Below, piece by piece: positions 54,245-63,900 of a stretch of 64,000 nt of DNA (its first letter is position 1; the number at the start of each line of letters is the position of its first letter). The notes beneath the pieces are model-generated. The model worked only from the letters and a program-made list of their open reading frames with translations. It was not told the origin of the DNA and ran no database searches. This DNA is from DASQPR01 sp963797675 (GTDB lineage: Bacteria > Actinomycetota > Actinomycetes > Mycobacteriales > Micromonosporaceae), in assembly GCA_963797675.1 (NCBI GenBank), contig CAWCQQ010000002.1:372001-436000 (forward strand), read 5' to 3'. The position numbers were made by a program, and so were the translations under genes.

Positions 54245-55863
54245 TCCGACGTTGGGTCGCCGGTCTGTTGGGGGTCGCCTTCGTGGCTCTGAGTATCGGC
54301 ATCGGTAGTCCGGCCAGCGCGGCCGGAGCGGCACACGGCCCGATCGAAGGATCCGGCTCGTCCTGGTCGGCGAACGCGGTCAGCCAGTGGATCGCGGACG
54401 TGAACTCGCAAGGCCTGCAGGTCGTCTTCACCGCGAGCGGATCGGCGCAAGGCCGCAAGGACTACGCGTTCGGCAACGTGGACTTCGCCGTCAGCGACAT
54501 CGCCTACCAGGGCACGGATCCGCTCACGCACGAGACCGACGCGTCCAACCGGCCGTACGTCTACCTGCCGATCGTGGCCGGTGGGACCTCGTTCCCGTAC
54601 CAGATCCGGGTGGCCGGCAAGCTGGTCAAGAACCTTCGGCTGTCCGGTCAGACGATCGCGAAGATCTTCACGAACGCGATCACGAACTGGAACGATCCGC
54701 AGATCACCGCCGACAACAACGGTCGTCAGCTGCCGTCGATCCCGATCATCCCGGTGGTGCACTCGGAGGGCTCCGGCTCGACCGCGCAGTTCACCGCCTA
54801 TATGGCGGCCGAGGATGCGTCGATCTGGGGGCCGTACAACGGCGGGCACGACGTGATGACCGAGTACTACCCGCGCAAGGGCAGCCGGATGGTGTCGCAG
54901 AACGGCTCGGACGGCGTGATGAACTTCGTGACGTCGTCCGCGGCGAACGGCGCGATCGGTTTCGACGAATACTCGTACGCGCTGAACGCGAGCTATCCGG
55001 TCGCGAAGTTGGAGAATTCGGCCGGCTACTTCACGCTGCCGACGCAGTACAACGTGGCGAAGACGCTGACGCAGGCCCAGCTGGACAACAATCCGAACTC
55101 GCCGACGTACCTGATCGAGAACTTGAGTCAGGTCTATACGTACAACGATCCGCGCACGTACCCCATGTCGTCGTACTCCTACATGATCCTGCCGACCGGC
55201 GTGGCGCCGGCGGATCGCCGGATGTCCACGTTGAAACGCCAGACGCTGGTCGACTTCATGTACTACGCGATCTGCACCGGCCAGCGTCAGATGGGGCCGA
55301 TCGGCTACTCGCCGCTGCCGGTCAACCTGGTGCAGGACGGATTCGCGCAGCTGGCGAAGCTCAAGACTGCCGATCCCAAGGTCGACATCACCCAGCGCGA
55401 CGTGAGCACCTGCAACAATCCGACGTTCGTCGCCGGTCACCCGGACGAGAACTACCTTGCGCAGATCGCGCCGCTTCCGCTCGCCTGTGACAAGGTCGGC
55501 GCCGGTCCATGCAGCGCCGATGCGGTCGCGCCGACACCGACCTCCTCAACCGGCACGGGTACGGGCACGCCCGGCGGGACCAACAGTGGCACCGGGACCC
55601 CGACCGGAACGGGGGCCAGCGCCGGTCCGGGCGGAGTCGCCGGAGTCGGGAGTGGCAACGGGACTGGCGTCGGGACCTCGAATCAGCCCGGCGGAGGTAC
55701 GCCGACCGCGGTGCCGGACGACCAGATCGTGACCGTACCGGCGACGCTGGCGAGCGCGCCGAACAACGCGATCCTCACGCCGCTGGTGATCCTCGAGCTA
55801 CTTGCCGTGCTGGTCGTACCCGTTGTCCTGCAGCATGTTCTGTCTCGGCGGAGTCGGTCGTGA
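54241..55863 (+). CDS. pstS: PstS-like binding protein with C-terminal membrane anchor
   Basis: A 540-residue intact protein. A Sec signal peptide without lipobox (cleavage about residue 27) is followed by a periplasmic-binding domain of the PstS type (EGSGSSWSANAVSQWI; SGSAQGRKDYAFGNVDFAVSD; VVHSEGSGSTAQFTAYM). After it come a ~70-residue Gly/Thr/Pro stalk (about residues 425-490) and a C-terminal helix (ILTPLVILELLAVLVVPVVLQHVL) with a basic tail. Actinobacterial PstS proteins are normally lipoproteins, so this topology is unusual. I saw no LPxTG- or LAxTG-like motif before the helix. The gene overlaps both neighbours. Confidence 0.85.
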   Translation: MIRRWVAGLLGVAFVALSIGIGSPASAAGAAHGPIEGSGSSWSANAVSQWIADVNSQGLQVVFTASGSAQGRKDYAFGNVDFAVSDIAYQGTDPLTHETDASNRPYVYLPIVAGGTSFPYQIRVAGKLVKNLRLSGQTIAKIFTNAITNWNDPQITADNNGRQLPSIPIIPVVHSEGSGSTAQFTAYMAAEDASIWGPYNGGHDVMTEYYPRKGSRMVSQNGSDGVMNFVTSSAANGAIGFDEYSYALNASYPVAKLENSAGYFTLPTQYNVAKTLTQAQLDNNPNSPTYLIENLSQVYTYNDPRTYPMSSYSYMILPTGVAPADRRMSTLKRQTLVDFMYYAICTGQRQMGPIGYSPLPVNLVQDGFAQLAKLKTADPKVDITQRDVSTCNNPTFVAGHPDENYLAQIAPLPLACDKVGAGPCSADAVAPTPTSSTGTGTGTPGGTNSGTGTPTGTGASAGPGGVAGVGSGNGTGVGTSNQPGGGTPTAVPDDQIVTVPATLASAPNNAILTPLVILELLAVLVVPVVLQHVLSRRSRS

Positions 55864-58578
55864 CCCGGCGAATCACCGCGGCCGCGCTGGTCGTCCTGTT
55901 CGCGGGTGCGTTCGCGGCACTGCCGGTCGCACCGGCGAGTGCAGCCGGCTTCCGGAAGACCGAGACGATCTCTCGGACCACGCTCAACGCCGACGGAACC
56001 TCGACCGTGCTCGACACCCGGACCGTGTCCGTCAGCGTTGCGCAGACGAGCGATCTCCGCGGTCGCCAACAGATCGACGTCTCGTGGTCCGGCGCGCATC
56101 CGACCGGCGGACTCGTCTCCGATCCGAATAGCACCGAGGCCAGCCGTCAGGAGTATCCGATGGTGATCCTCGAGTGCCGCGGCATCGACGCCAACTCGGC
56201 CCCGGCCGGCCAGCGCCTGGATCCGACCACGTGCTGGACCCAGACGCCGGACGAGCGGTACCAGGACTCGTTCGATCAGGACAACCAGTTCCCCGAATGG
56301 CGGCTCGACCGCTACGAGACCGTGGCCGATCGGGCCGCGAAGGTCAACCCGCCACCGGCGTCGTTGAACTGCGACGACGGCTCGGTCGTGAGCCGTTTCG
56401 TGCCGTTCGTCGCGGCCGACAAGACGGTCTACCCCTGGGGACCCAACGGCGCGTGCGGCATCCCGCCGGAAGGCTCGCTCAACGAAGACTCGGCGGCGCC
56501 GCCGGCGAACGCGACCTATGCCCCGACCGGCACGGACGGCACCGGCACTGCGAGTTTCGACATCTGGACCGCGCAGGAGAACGAATCCCTCGGCTGCTCC
56601 ATCACCGTGCCGTGCTCGCTGGTAATGGTGCCGATCATGGGCATCAGCTGCGACCCGGCCGCGGCCGGCCTGCCGGCCGAGGATCGGCCGCCGGCCGACG
56701 TGGTCGATGTCGCCGCCGCCGAGTGCGAGAAGACCGGCCGGTACGCGCCCGGACAGCAGTTCTCCAGCGACGTACGGTTCGGTCCGGGCGATACCTCGGT
56801 CGTCGGCGCACTCTGGTGGAGCGCATCGAACTGGCGGAACCGGATCACGGTGCCGCTGGGCTTCGCACCGGCCGCCAACGTCTGCGACGTGGTCGACAAT
56901 CGGGTGCCGGTGGACATCTACGGATCCGAGCTGATGGATCAGGCGGCGATCCTCTGGCAGGCGAAGTTCTGCCAGGACCCGCGGCTGTTCAAGTTCGAAC
57001 ACGTGAGTACGGGCGAGCCGCAGGCCAAATCGGCACTCGCGGACGGCTCGATCAGCAGCGCCCTGATCAGCGATCCACCGACCGGCGGTTGGACGGTGCC
57101 GACCGTGAACGCGCCGGTGTCGGTGACCGGCTTTGCGATCTCGTACGCCGTCGACGACGCCAACGGTCACGCGTACGCGCATCTGAAACTGAGTCCACGG
57201 CTGCTGGCGAAGCTGCTGTCCGAGTCGTACTGGGGGCAGACCGGCCTGCAGCAGGACTATCTGCGCCTGCCGGCATCCAACAAGTTCGCGAAGATGGCCA
57301 AGAATCCGCAGGACATCACGCGAGATCCGGAGTTCATCAAGCTGAACCCCGGCATCGGGCCGACGATCCAGTCACAGGCGGCCTCGACACTGCTCGCGCT
57401 CTCCGGCGACTCGGACGTGATGTTCGCGCTGACGTCGTACATCAATGCCGACCCGGACGCGCGTGCATTCCTCAACGGCGTCACGGATCCGTGGGGGATG
57501 ACCGTCAACCCGACGTACAAGGGCATCAAGCTGCCGTTGTCGGCGTGGCCGTTGGAGGACACGTTCCTCTCGCCGGATATCACGCTGCAGGACTGCCTGC
57601 TCAACGACAAGCACCAGCTCGTACCGGTGCCGATCCTGCCGCTGATCGCCGCGCCGATGGCGACACTGGCCGGGATCGCCAAGGCGATGCAGTTCGCGAT
57701 CGCCAACTCGCAGACGTCCTGCGTGCCGCTGCAAGACGTGATCACGAACGAGATCTTCGGCGGCACGCTGAAGCCGCTCGGCCGCGAGCCGGCCGGTAGG
57801 CGCTTCATGCTCGGGCTCACGGCGGTCGGCGACTCCACGCTCTACGGTCTGCACAGCGCCGCGTTGGAGTCGTCGCCGGGGCACTACGTCGACGCCGACC
57901 GACGCGTCCATGCGCGCGGCAATCGGTACCGCCCGCGAGAACACGACGACGCACACGTGGCCGCTGTCGTACGCGAAGCTGCGCACCGTGGCGGCGGCCT
58001 ACCCCGGGACGATGGTGGTCTACGCCGCGATTCCGACCCAAGGTCTGGACGCGACGACGGCCGGGCGCCTCGCTCAGTTCCTCCTGTTCTGCGCCGGGGA
58101 CGGGCAGAAACCCGGGCAGGACATCGGTCAGCTGCCGCCCGGATATCTCCCGATGACGGCCGCGAACGGACTCGGTGCTCTGGTCTCCTATACGCAGGAC
58201 GCCGCCACGTTCGTCGCCGCACAAACCGGTCAGACCGCACCGACGAACTCCTCGTCGTCCGGCTCGTCCGGCTCGTCCGGAAACGGGAACGGGAACGGCA
58301 ACGCACCGGGTACCACTCCGCCATCACCGGCGACCGGCTCGTCCGGCAAGCCGACCCCGGCGCCGACCCAGTCGCCGTACATCCCGCCGGTCGACACGCC
58401 GCTGAAGACCACGGCCGTGGTCTCGCGCTCGGCGTCCTGGACGCTCCCGATCACGGTCCTGGTCAGCGTGGTGGCGATGATCATCGCGATCGCCATCCGC
58501 ACGATCGCGTCGATGAACGCGGCGTCGAACCTGGACAACCGGATGCGACGTCTGGCCGAGAACGGTGATCGCCGATGA
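55860..58578 (+). CDS. Large membrane-anchored surface protein, possibly PBP-related (one frame break)
   Basis: A ~905-codon exported protein. The signal peptide ends near residue 30 (VAPASAAGF). A Cys-containing beta-rich region follows (about 35-270; ILECRGIDANSAPAG, GACGIPPEG). Then comes a segment resembling a periplasmic-binding domain (YGSELMDQAAILWQAKFCQDP; STGEPQAKSALADGSISSALIS; about 330-450), an alpha-rich region (GQTGLQQDYLRLPASNKF; about 450-640), a Ser/Gly/Pro stalk and a C-terminal membrane helix (SWTLPITVLVSVVAMIIAIAI). The frame shifts near 57897. GTG start and stop overlap neighbouring genes by 4 nt. I do not recognise the whole; the binding-protein relation is tentative. 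Confidence 0.65.
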
Positions 58579-59591
58579 GCACGGTCTGGGCGCCGGTGCC
58601 TCCACCGGCATCGACCGAGCCGCCGCCGTCCGGTACGCCGTTCGGCGCATCGGGTTACGGACCGACGCCGCCAACGATGACCATGCCGCCGGTGGCACAA
58701 AAGCTGCCGGTGGCAGCTCGGGCGGAGTACCGGCCCCGCCGGCCGGCCTCGAAGCCGATGCCGATCTCCAGCGCGTTCAGCCGGGGGTTCCTGGCGCTGG
58801 GCGTACTCGGCCTGTGGGCGGTGCTGTTCGTGGTCGGCCTGTCGAGCCTGTCCGCAGCACGTGCCCAGCAGTCGATGTACGGAGATCTGCGGGCGAACCT
58901 CGCGTCCGAGACCGTGGCGGACGGCGGCAACATCGCCCCCGGTACGCCACTGGGCCTGATCGAGGCGCCGACGATCGGTCTCCGGTACGTCTTCGTCGAA
59001 GGTACGAGCGCCGGCGACCTGACCGTCGGACCGGGACACGTGCGCACGTCGCCGCTGCCCGGCCAGGCCGGCCAGAGCTATATCTTCGGGCGTTCGCTCG
59101 CGTTCGGTGGACCGTTCGCGCACATCAGCGACCTCCAGCCGGGCGCGAGCATCATCGTCACGACGCAACAGGGCACGTTCACCTACCTCGTGGACAAGGT
59201 CCGCCGCTCCGGGGACCCGATGCTCGACCCGCTCGGATCCGATGGCAGCCGACTCACTCTGGTCACCGCCGAGGGCGTGAGCTGGCGCGCCGGCTGGGTA
59301 CCGAACGAGGCGATCTACGTGGACGCCACGCTGCAAGGACCGACCGCGCAGACGCCGGAAGACCGTCCGACCACCGGCGTCGAGGCGGAGAACCCGATGC
59401 AGGGCGATCCGTCCGCGCTCGAACCGCTCGTACTGTGGCTGCAACTCCTGCTCCTGGTCGCGATAGCGGCGGCGTGGGCGCAGGCCCGGTGGGGGGCCGC
59501 ACAAACCTGGCTGGTGGCAGCACCTGCGGTGATCGCGGTCCTGTGGGAGGCATCGATCACCGCGATCCAGCTCCTGCCGAACCTGTTGTGA
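58575..59591 (+). CDS. Sortase-fold membrane protein lacking catalytic His and Cys
   Basis: A 338-residue membrane protein. A Pro-rich cytoplasmic N-terminus and a helix (about residues 70-92) lead to a sortase-like beta barrel: LGLIEAPTIGLRYVFVEGTSAGDL, VGPGHVRTSPLPGQAGQSYIFG, GGPFAHISDLQPGASIIV, GTFTYLVDKVRRSGDP and SRLTLVTAEG. In class E/D sortases these positions carry GHR and TCxP; here they read GRS and TAEG, so both catalytic residues are gone in an intact frame. Two further helices follow at the C-terminus (about 275-330). It may be a scaffold or chaperone for surface proteins rather than a transpeptidase. It is the last gene of the coupled operon. Confidence 0.8.
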   Translation: MSTVWAPVPPPASTEPPPSGTPFGASGYGPTPPTMTMPPVAQKLPVAARAEYRPRRPASKPMPISSAFSRGFLALGVLGLWAVLFVVGLSSLSAARAQQSMYGDLRANLASETVADGGNIAPGTPLGLIEAPTIGLRYVFVEGTSAGDLTVGPGHVRTSPLPGQAGQSYIFGRSLAFGGPFAHISDLQPGASIIVTTQQGTFTYLVDKVRRSGDPMLDPLGSDGSRLTLVTAEGVSWRAGWVPNEAIYVDATLQGPTAQTPEDRPTTGVEAENPMQGDPSALEPLVLWLQLLLLVAIAAAWAQARWGAAQTWLVAAPAVIAVLWEASITAIQLLPNLL

Positions 59592-59649
59592 CCATCGCCA
59601 CGGCGCCGGAGGTCGGCGTCCGCGCCGAACCCGTCGGTAGAGTGCGCAG

Positions 59650-61431
59650 ATGGACCCCCGTCTGCGCACTCCGGGCCGCTACCTCTGGTGGCTGATCACG
59701 AGTCAGCGCGGCCGGATCGCACGGGGTGCCTGCCTGGGCACGGTGTGGATGGTCGGCCTGACGACTCCGCCGTACCTGATGTCGCGGGCGATCGATGACG
59801 GCCTCAAGGCGGGCCGCTACGGCACGCTGGTCACCTGGACCGCGATCCTGTTCGGCGCCGGAGTCGCGAATGCCTTCGTCGGGATGTTCCGGCACCGCAC
59901 GATGACCTGGATCCGGCTGGATGCCGCACTCCGGACGGTCGGTGCGGTCGTCGACCACGCCACGAAACTCGGCGCGACGCTGACCCGACAGGTCACGGCC
60001 GGCGAGGTTGTCACGATCGGCATCGGCGACGTCTGGACCATCGCCATGGTGCTCACGGTCACCGGCCCGGGCGTCGGTTCGGTGATCGCGTACCTGGTGA
60101 TCGCGGTCTTACTGTGGGGAATCTCGCCCGCGCTCGCGGTCGTGGTGCTGGTCGGCGTGCCGCTGCTGGCGGTCCTGGTCGGTCCGCTGCTCGGCCGGTT
60201 GCAGCGGACCGGGGCGGCCTACCGCGAAGAACAGGGCGCGCTCGCTGCGCGGTTGGTCGATATCGTCGGCGGCCTGCGGGTACTCGGTGGTCTCGGTGGC
60301 AAGGAGGGGTACGCCGAGCGGTACCGCCGTGGCTCCCGCACGCTGCAGAGCAAGGGGTACCGAGTCGGTGCCGTGACGAGCTGGATCGACGCGCTCGGTG
60401 TCGGGCTGCCCGCGCTGTTCCTCGCCGCGGTGACGTGGTTTGCCGCGCGGATGGCGGCGCAGGGGACGATCTCGGTCGGCGACCTGGTCGCCGTGTACGG
60501 CTACGTCGCAGTGCTGGTCGTCCCGGTGGCGACCTTCATCGAATGCAGCGCCGACCTGAGCCGAGGCCTGGTCGCCGCCGATCGGGTGGTCCGATTCCTG
60601 CGCCTGCAGTCGTCGTCGCGGCCGGATCCGGTCGGGTCCGCACCGACGTTCCCCGCCGTGCTGATCGATCACGTCTCCGGCGTACGGGTCGAGCCCGGGC
60701 GCGTGACCGCGCTTGCGGCCGCCCGGACATCGGATGCGGCCACGGTCGTCGATCGCCTGGGCGGCTTCGCGGATTCCGCGGTCGCGCCGAGCGGCCACGA
60801 CGCCGGACCGGTGCCTGCGCCACGATCGGCCGCCCAGGATGGGCTGGTCACGTGGGGCGGCGTTCGACTCGACGAGATCGCAATCGCACCGATCCGGGCC
60901 CGGATCCTGGTCGCCGACAATGAGGCCGATCTGTTCGCCGGACCGCTGCGCGACGTCGTGTCCGGTCGGACCGACGCCGACCCGGCGGCGATTATGCACG
61001 CGATTCGCGCGGCGATGGCGGACGAGATCCTGGAGGGTCTGCCGGACGGCCTCGACTCGGTGATCGACGGCCAGGGCCGCAACCTCTCCGGTGGTCAGCG
61101 GCAGCGCATCCGGCTTGCACGGGCATTGCTGGCCGAGCCGGAAGTCCTCCTGGCGGTCGAACCGACGTCGGCGGTCGATGCGCTGACCGAAGTCGCCATG
61201 GCGAGCGGATTGCGGGCCGCGCGTGACGGCCGTACCACGCTGGTGACCTCGACGTCACCGCTCCTGCTGGATCGGGCCGACGTCGTCTACTACCTGGTCG
61301 ATGGCGTCGCCGTCGGGTCCGGGACGCACCGGGAGTTGCTCGATGCCAATCCCGGCTATCGCGCGCTGGTGTCGCGTGGCGCAGACGATCCGGTCGCCGG
61401 CTCGGTCGAAGGCGGGGAACTGGTCCGATGA
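59650..61431 (+). CDS. ABC exporter half-transporter with degenerate ATP site (signature donor)
   Basis: A 593-residue half-transporter: six membrane helices (about residues 20-310) and a C-terminal nucleotide-binding domain. The signature motif LSGGQRQRIRLARAL is perfect, but the Walker A region reads GRVTALAAARTSDAATV with no GxxGxGKS, Walker B reads LLAVEPTS (Asp lost) and the H-loop reads LVTSTSP (His lost). The gene is intact, so the loss is real. Its own site cannot hydrolyse ATP; it supplies the signature to the partner's site. It overlaps the partner gene by 4 nt and follows the sortase-like gene by 58 nt. Confidence 0.88.
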   Translation: MDPRLRTPGRYLWWLITSQRGRIARGACLGTVWMVGLTTPPYLMSRAIDDGLKAGRYGTLVTWTAILFGAGVANAFVGMFRHRTMTWIRLDAALRTVGAVVDHATKLGATLTRQVTAGEVVTIGIGDVWTIAMVLTVTGPGVGSVIAYLVIAVLLWGISPALAVVVLVGVPLLAVLVGPLLGRLQRTGAAYREEQGALAARLVDIVGGLRVLGGLGGKEGYAERYRRGSRTLQSKGYRVGAVTSWIDALGVGLPALFLAAVTWFAARMAAQGTISVGDLVAVYGYVAVLVVPVATFIECSADLSRGLVAADRVVRFLRLQSSSRPDPVGSAPTFPAVLIDHVSGVRVEPGRVTALAAARTSDAATVVDRLGGFADSAVAPSGHDAGPVPAPRSAAQDGLVTWGGVRLDEIAIAPIRARILVADNEADLFAGPLRDVVSGRTDADPAAIMHAIRAAMADEILEGLPDGLDSVIDGQGRNLSGGQRQRIRLARALLAEPEVLLAVEPTSAVDALTEVAMASGLRAARDGRTTLVTSTSPLLLDRADVVYYLVDGVAVGSGTHRELLDANPGYRALVSRGADDPVAGSVEGGELVR

Positions 61432-63177
61432 ACACGCTGCCGATCGCCGAACCATCGGACGTAGCCCGGGCCGCCCTCGCCCTTATCCGCCGGGATCGTC
61501 GCGCCTTCATCGGCATGCTGTCCCTCAACGTGCTCGCCGCAGCCACCGGACTCGCCAGCCCGTGGCTGCTCGGCGCGATCATCGATACGGTCAAGGATGC
61601 GCACGGCCGCAACGTCCTGCCGACCGTCGACCGGCTCGCGCTCGTTATCGCGGTCTGCGCTCTCGCACAGTTCCTCCTGTTCCGCTACGCGCGTCTGATC
61701 GGATACCGCTTCGGCGAGCGGACGTCGGCGCGCATCCGCGAGCAGTTCGTCGACCGGGCGCTGGCCCTGCCCGCGTCGGTGGTCGATCGGGTCGGCACCG
61801 GCGACCTCGCGGCTCGCGGTACGAGCGACGTGACGACCGTCGCGTCGACGCTGCGCGATGCGGCGCCGGACGTGTTCATCTCGGCGATCCAGGTGCTGTT
61901 CATCCTGGTCGCGGTATTCATTCTCGATCCGCTGCTCGGCGGCTGCGGCTTCGTCGGCCTGGCCGGCGCCTGGTTCGCCACCCGGTGGTATCTGCGCCGG
62001 GCTCGTACCGCCTACCTCGCCGAAGGCGCGGCGAACTCGACGCTCGCCGAGGTGCTCGCCGCGACCGCATCCGGCGCCCGTACGGTCGAGGCGCTCGGGC
62101 TGCAACAGCGGCGGATCGAGGCATGCCGGGGTGCGACCGATGCGGTCCGGCGTACGCGTACCCGGACACTGTTCCTGCGCAGTGTCCTGTTCCCGTCGAT
62201 CGACATCTCCTACGTGATCCCGGTCGTCGGTGTGCTGCTGGTCGGCGGTGCGCTGGTCGACCACGGTACGGCCAGCGTGGGTGCCGTGGTCGCGTCGGCG
62301 CTGTACTTCCGGCAGCTGTACGCACCGCTGGACGCGATCCTGATGTGGGTGGAGCAGCTGCAGAGCAGCGGTGCCTCGTTCGCTCGCGTCGAGGGACTGG
62401 CGCTGTCCCCGGCGGCGCCGGCGATCGATGCCGTGCCGGCGTCCGAGCGCATCGATGTGCGCGACGTGTCCTACGCGTACGACCACGGACGCGACGTGCT
62501 GCACGGCGTCGACCTGACGATCCGGCCGGGCGAGCGACTGGCCGTGGTCGGGCCGTCGGGTGCGGGCAAGTCCACGCTCGGCCGGCTGCTCGCCGGCGTC
62601 GACTGGCCGCGTGCCGGGTCGGTGACCGTCGGGGACGTGCCGATCGCGTCGCTCGCCCCGGAGCGCCTGCGCCGCCAGGTCGTGCTGGTCACGCAGGAGC
62701 ATCACGTCTTCGGGGACTCGGTCCGGGACAACCTGCTGATCGCATCGGCGTCCGCGACCGATGCCGAGCTGCGCGCCGCGCTCGCCGCCGTCGGCGCGGA
62801 CTGGATCGATGACCTTCCGGACGGCCTGGACACCGATGCTCGGTCCGACCGGACACCGGCTGGACGGCGCCCAGGCACAGCAGCTGGCGCTGGCCCGCGT
62901 CGTACTCGCCGATCCGCACACGCTGATCCTGGACGAGGCCACCGCGCTGCTCGACCCGACGACCGCCCGGAATACCGAACGTGCGCTGGCCGCGGTACTC
63001 GACGGGCGTACCGTGATCGCGATCGCGCACCGCCTGCAGACCGCGCACGACGCGGACCGGGTCGCCGTGATGGACGGCGGCCGGATCACCGAACTGGGTA
63101 CGCATGACGAGCTCGCCGCGGCCGGCGGCCGCTATGCCGCGCTCTGGGAATCCTGGCACGGCGTCCACGACCGATGA
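61428..63177 (+). CDS. ABC exporter half-transporter with intact Walker motifs, degenerate signature (one frame break)
   Basis: A ~582-codon partner of the preceding exporter subunit. It has six helices (about residues 28-310) and an ATPase domain with Walker A GPSGAGKST, Q-loop LVTQEHHVF, Walker B LILDEATALLD and H-loop IAIAHRLQT intact. The signature is HRLDGAQAQQLALAR instead of LSGGQ. The frame shifts near 62840 (DGLDT resuming as MLGPTGHRLD). Together the two subunits would form one competent ATP site, as in known asymmetric heterodimeric exporters. The cargo (peptide, lipid or drug) cannot be told; the context suggests surface-related export. Confidence 0.88.
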
Positions 63178-63237
63178 TGTGATCTCGTTACCGTCTCGGG
63201 ACGGCATTGTCGCGGTTGGACTGCCACGATCGCGTGC

Positions 63238-63900
63238 ATGACCTTCGATGCGGTACAGCGCCGACCCTGGTGGCAGCTGCCCACCGGACATGGTGTCGCG
63301 TTCGGCTTGTTTGCGCTCGTCTTCGCGGCCAGCTGGATCAACCCGATCTGGCCGTCGGCCGAGGCACTGCACCACAGCCTGACCGTGATCGCGGTTGCTC
63401 TGCTCTGGTGGGCGTCGATCCGCTTCGCGCTTCCGCTGTCGTCACTGGTCTGTGCTCTGATCTTCCTGACCATGCACTCGATCGCCGCGCATTGGCTCTA
63501 CTCGTACGTGCCCTACGACCACTGGACCGAGAACGTATTCGGGTTCTCGCTGAACCACGTGATGGGCTGGCAGCGCAACAATTTCGACCGGCTCGTCCAC
63601 TTGTCGTACGGTGTCCTGCTCGTTCCGATCGTCATGACGTGGCTGACCACCCGACGCGGCTGGCGTACGGGTCCGGCCGCCTATGCGGCGATCAGCACAG
63701 TGCTCGCGTCCGGCGCGGTCTACGAGATCTTCGAGTGGGCGGTCGCGATCACGGCCGCTCCGAGCATGGCCGAGGCCTACAACGGCCAGCAGGGCGACTT
63801 CTTCGACTCGGACAAGGACATGGCGATCGCGGCGCTGGGCGCACTGCTATCGGCGGCCACCTTGATGATCGTGGCCGCGTTACGTCGGCTCGCGGAGTGA
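63238..63900 (+). CDS. DUF2238 (YjdF-like) membrane protein
   Basis: A 220-residue integral membrane protein with about six helices. Family-typical polar residues are LTMHSIAAHWLYSYVPYD, NHVMGWQRNNFDRLVHLSYG and the signature AVYEIFEWAVA...QQGDFFDSDKDMAIAALGAL. Function of the family is unknown. ATG at 63238 lacks a ribosome site and has a CACGAT -10-like box 7 nt upstream, so a leaderless transcript is possible. No gene is visible in the last 100 nt of the window. Confidence 0.85.
   Translation: MTFDAVQRRPWWQLPTGHGVAFGLFALVFAASWINPIWPSAEALHHSLTVIAVALLWWASIRFALPLSSLVCALIFLTMHSIAAHWLYSYVPYDHWTENVFGFSLNHVMGWQRNNFDRLVHLSYGVLLVPIVMTWLTTRRGWRTGPAAYAAISTVLASGAVYEIFEWAVAITAAPSMAEAYNGQQGDFFDSDKDMAIAALGALLSAATLMIVAALRRLAE

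Noticed and set aside
52621..55440. Long minus-strand open frame (~940 codons) opposite the pst genes
   Set aside because: It is antisense to PstC/PstA/PstS, is Arg/Asp/His-rich with no domain features, and arises from high third-position G+C.
53155..55863. PstA-PstS fusion protein in one open frame
   Set aside because: The PstA C-terminus continues in another frame to its own stop at 54244, and PstS has its own overlapping ATG and signal peptide. The apparent fusion is due to a frame shift.
45510..59591. LPxTG/LAxTG sorting signals in the surface proteins
   Set aside because: No such motif was seen before the C-terminal helices, in line with the sortase-like protein lacking its catalytic residues.
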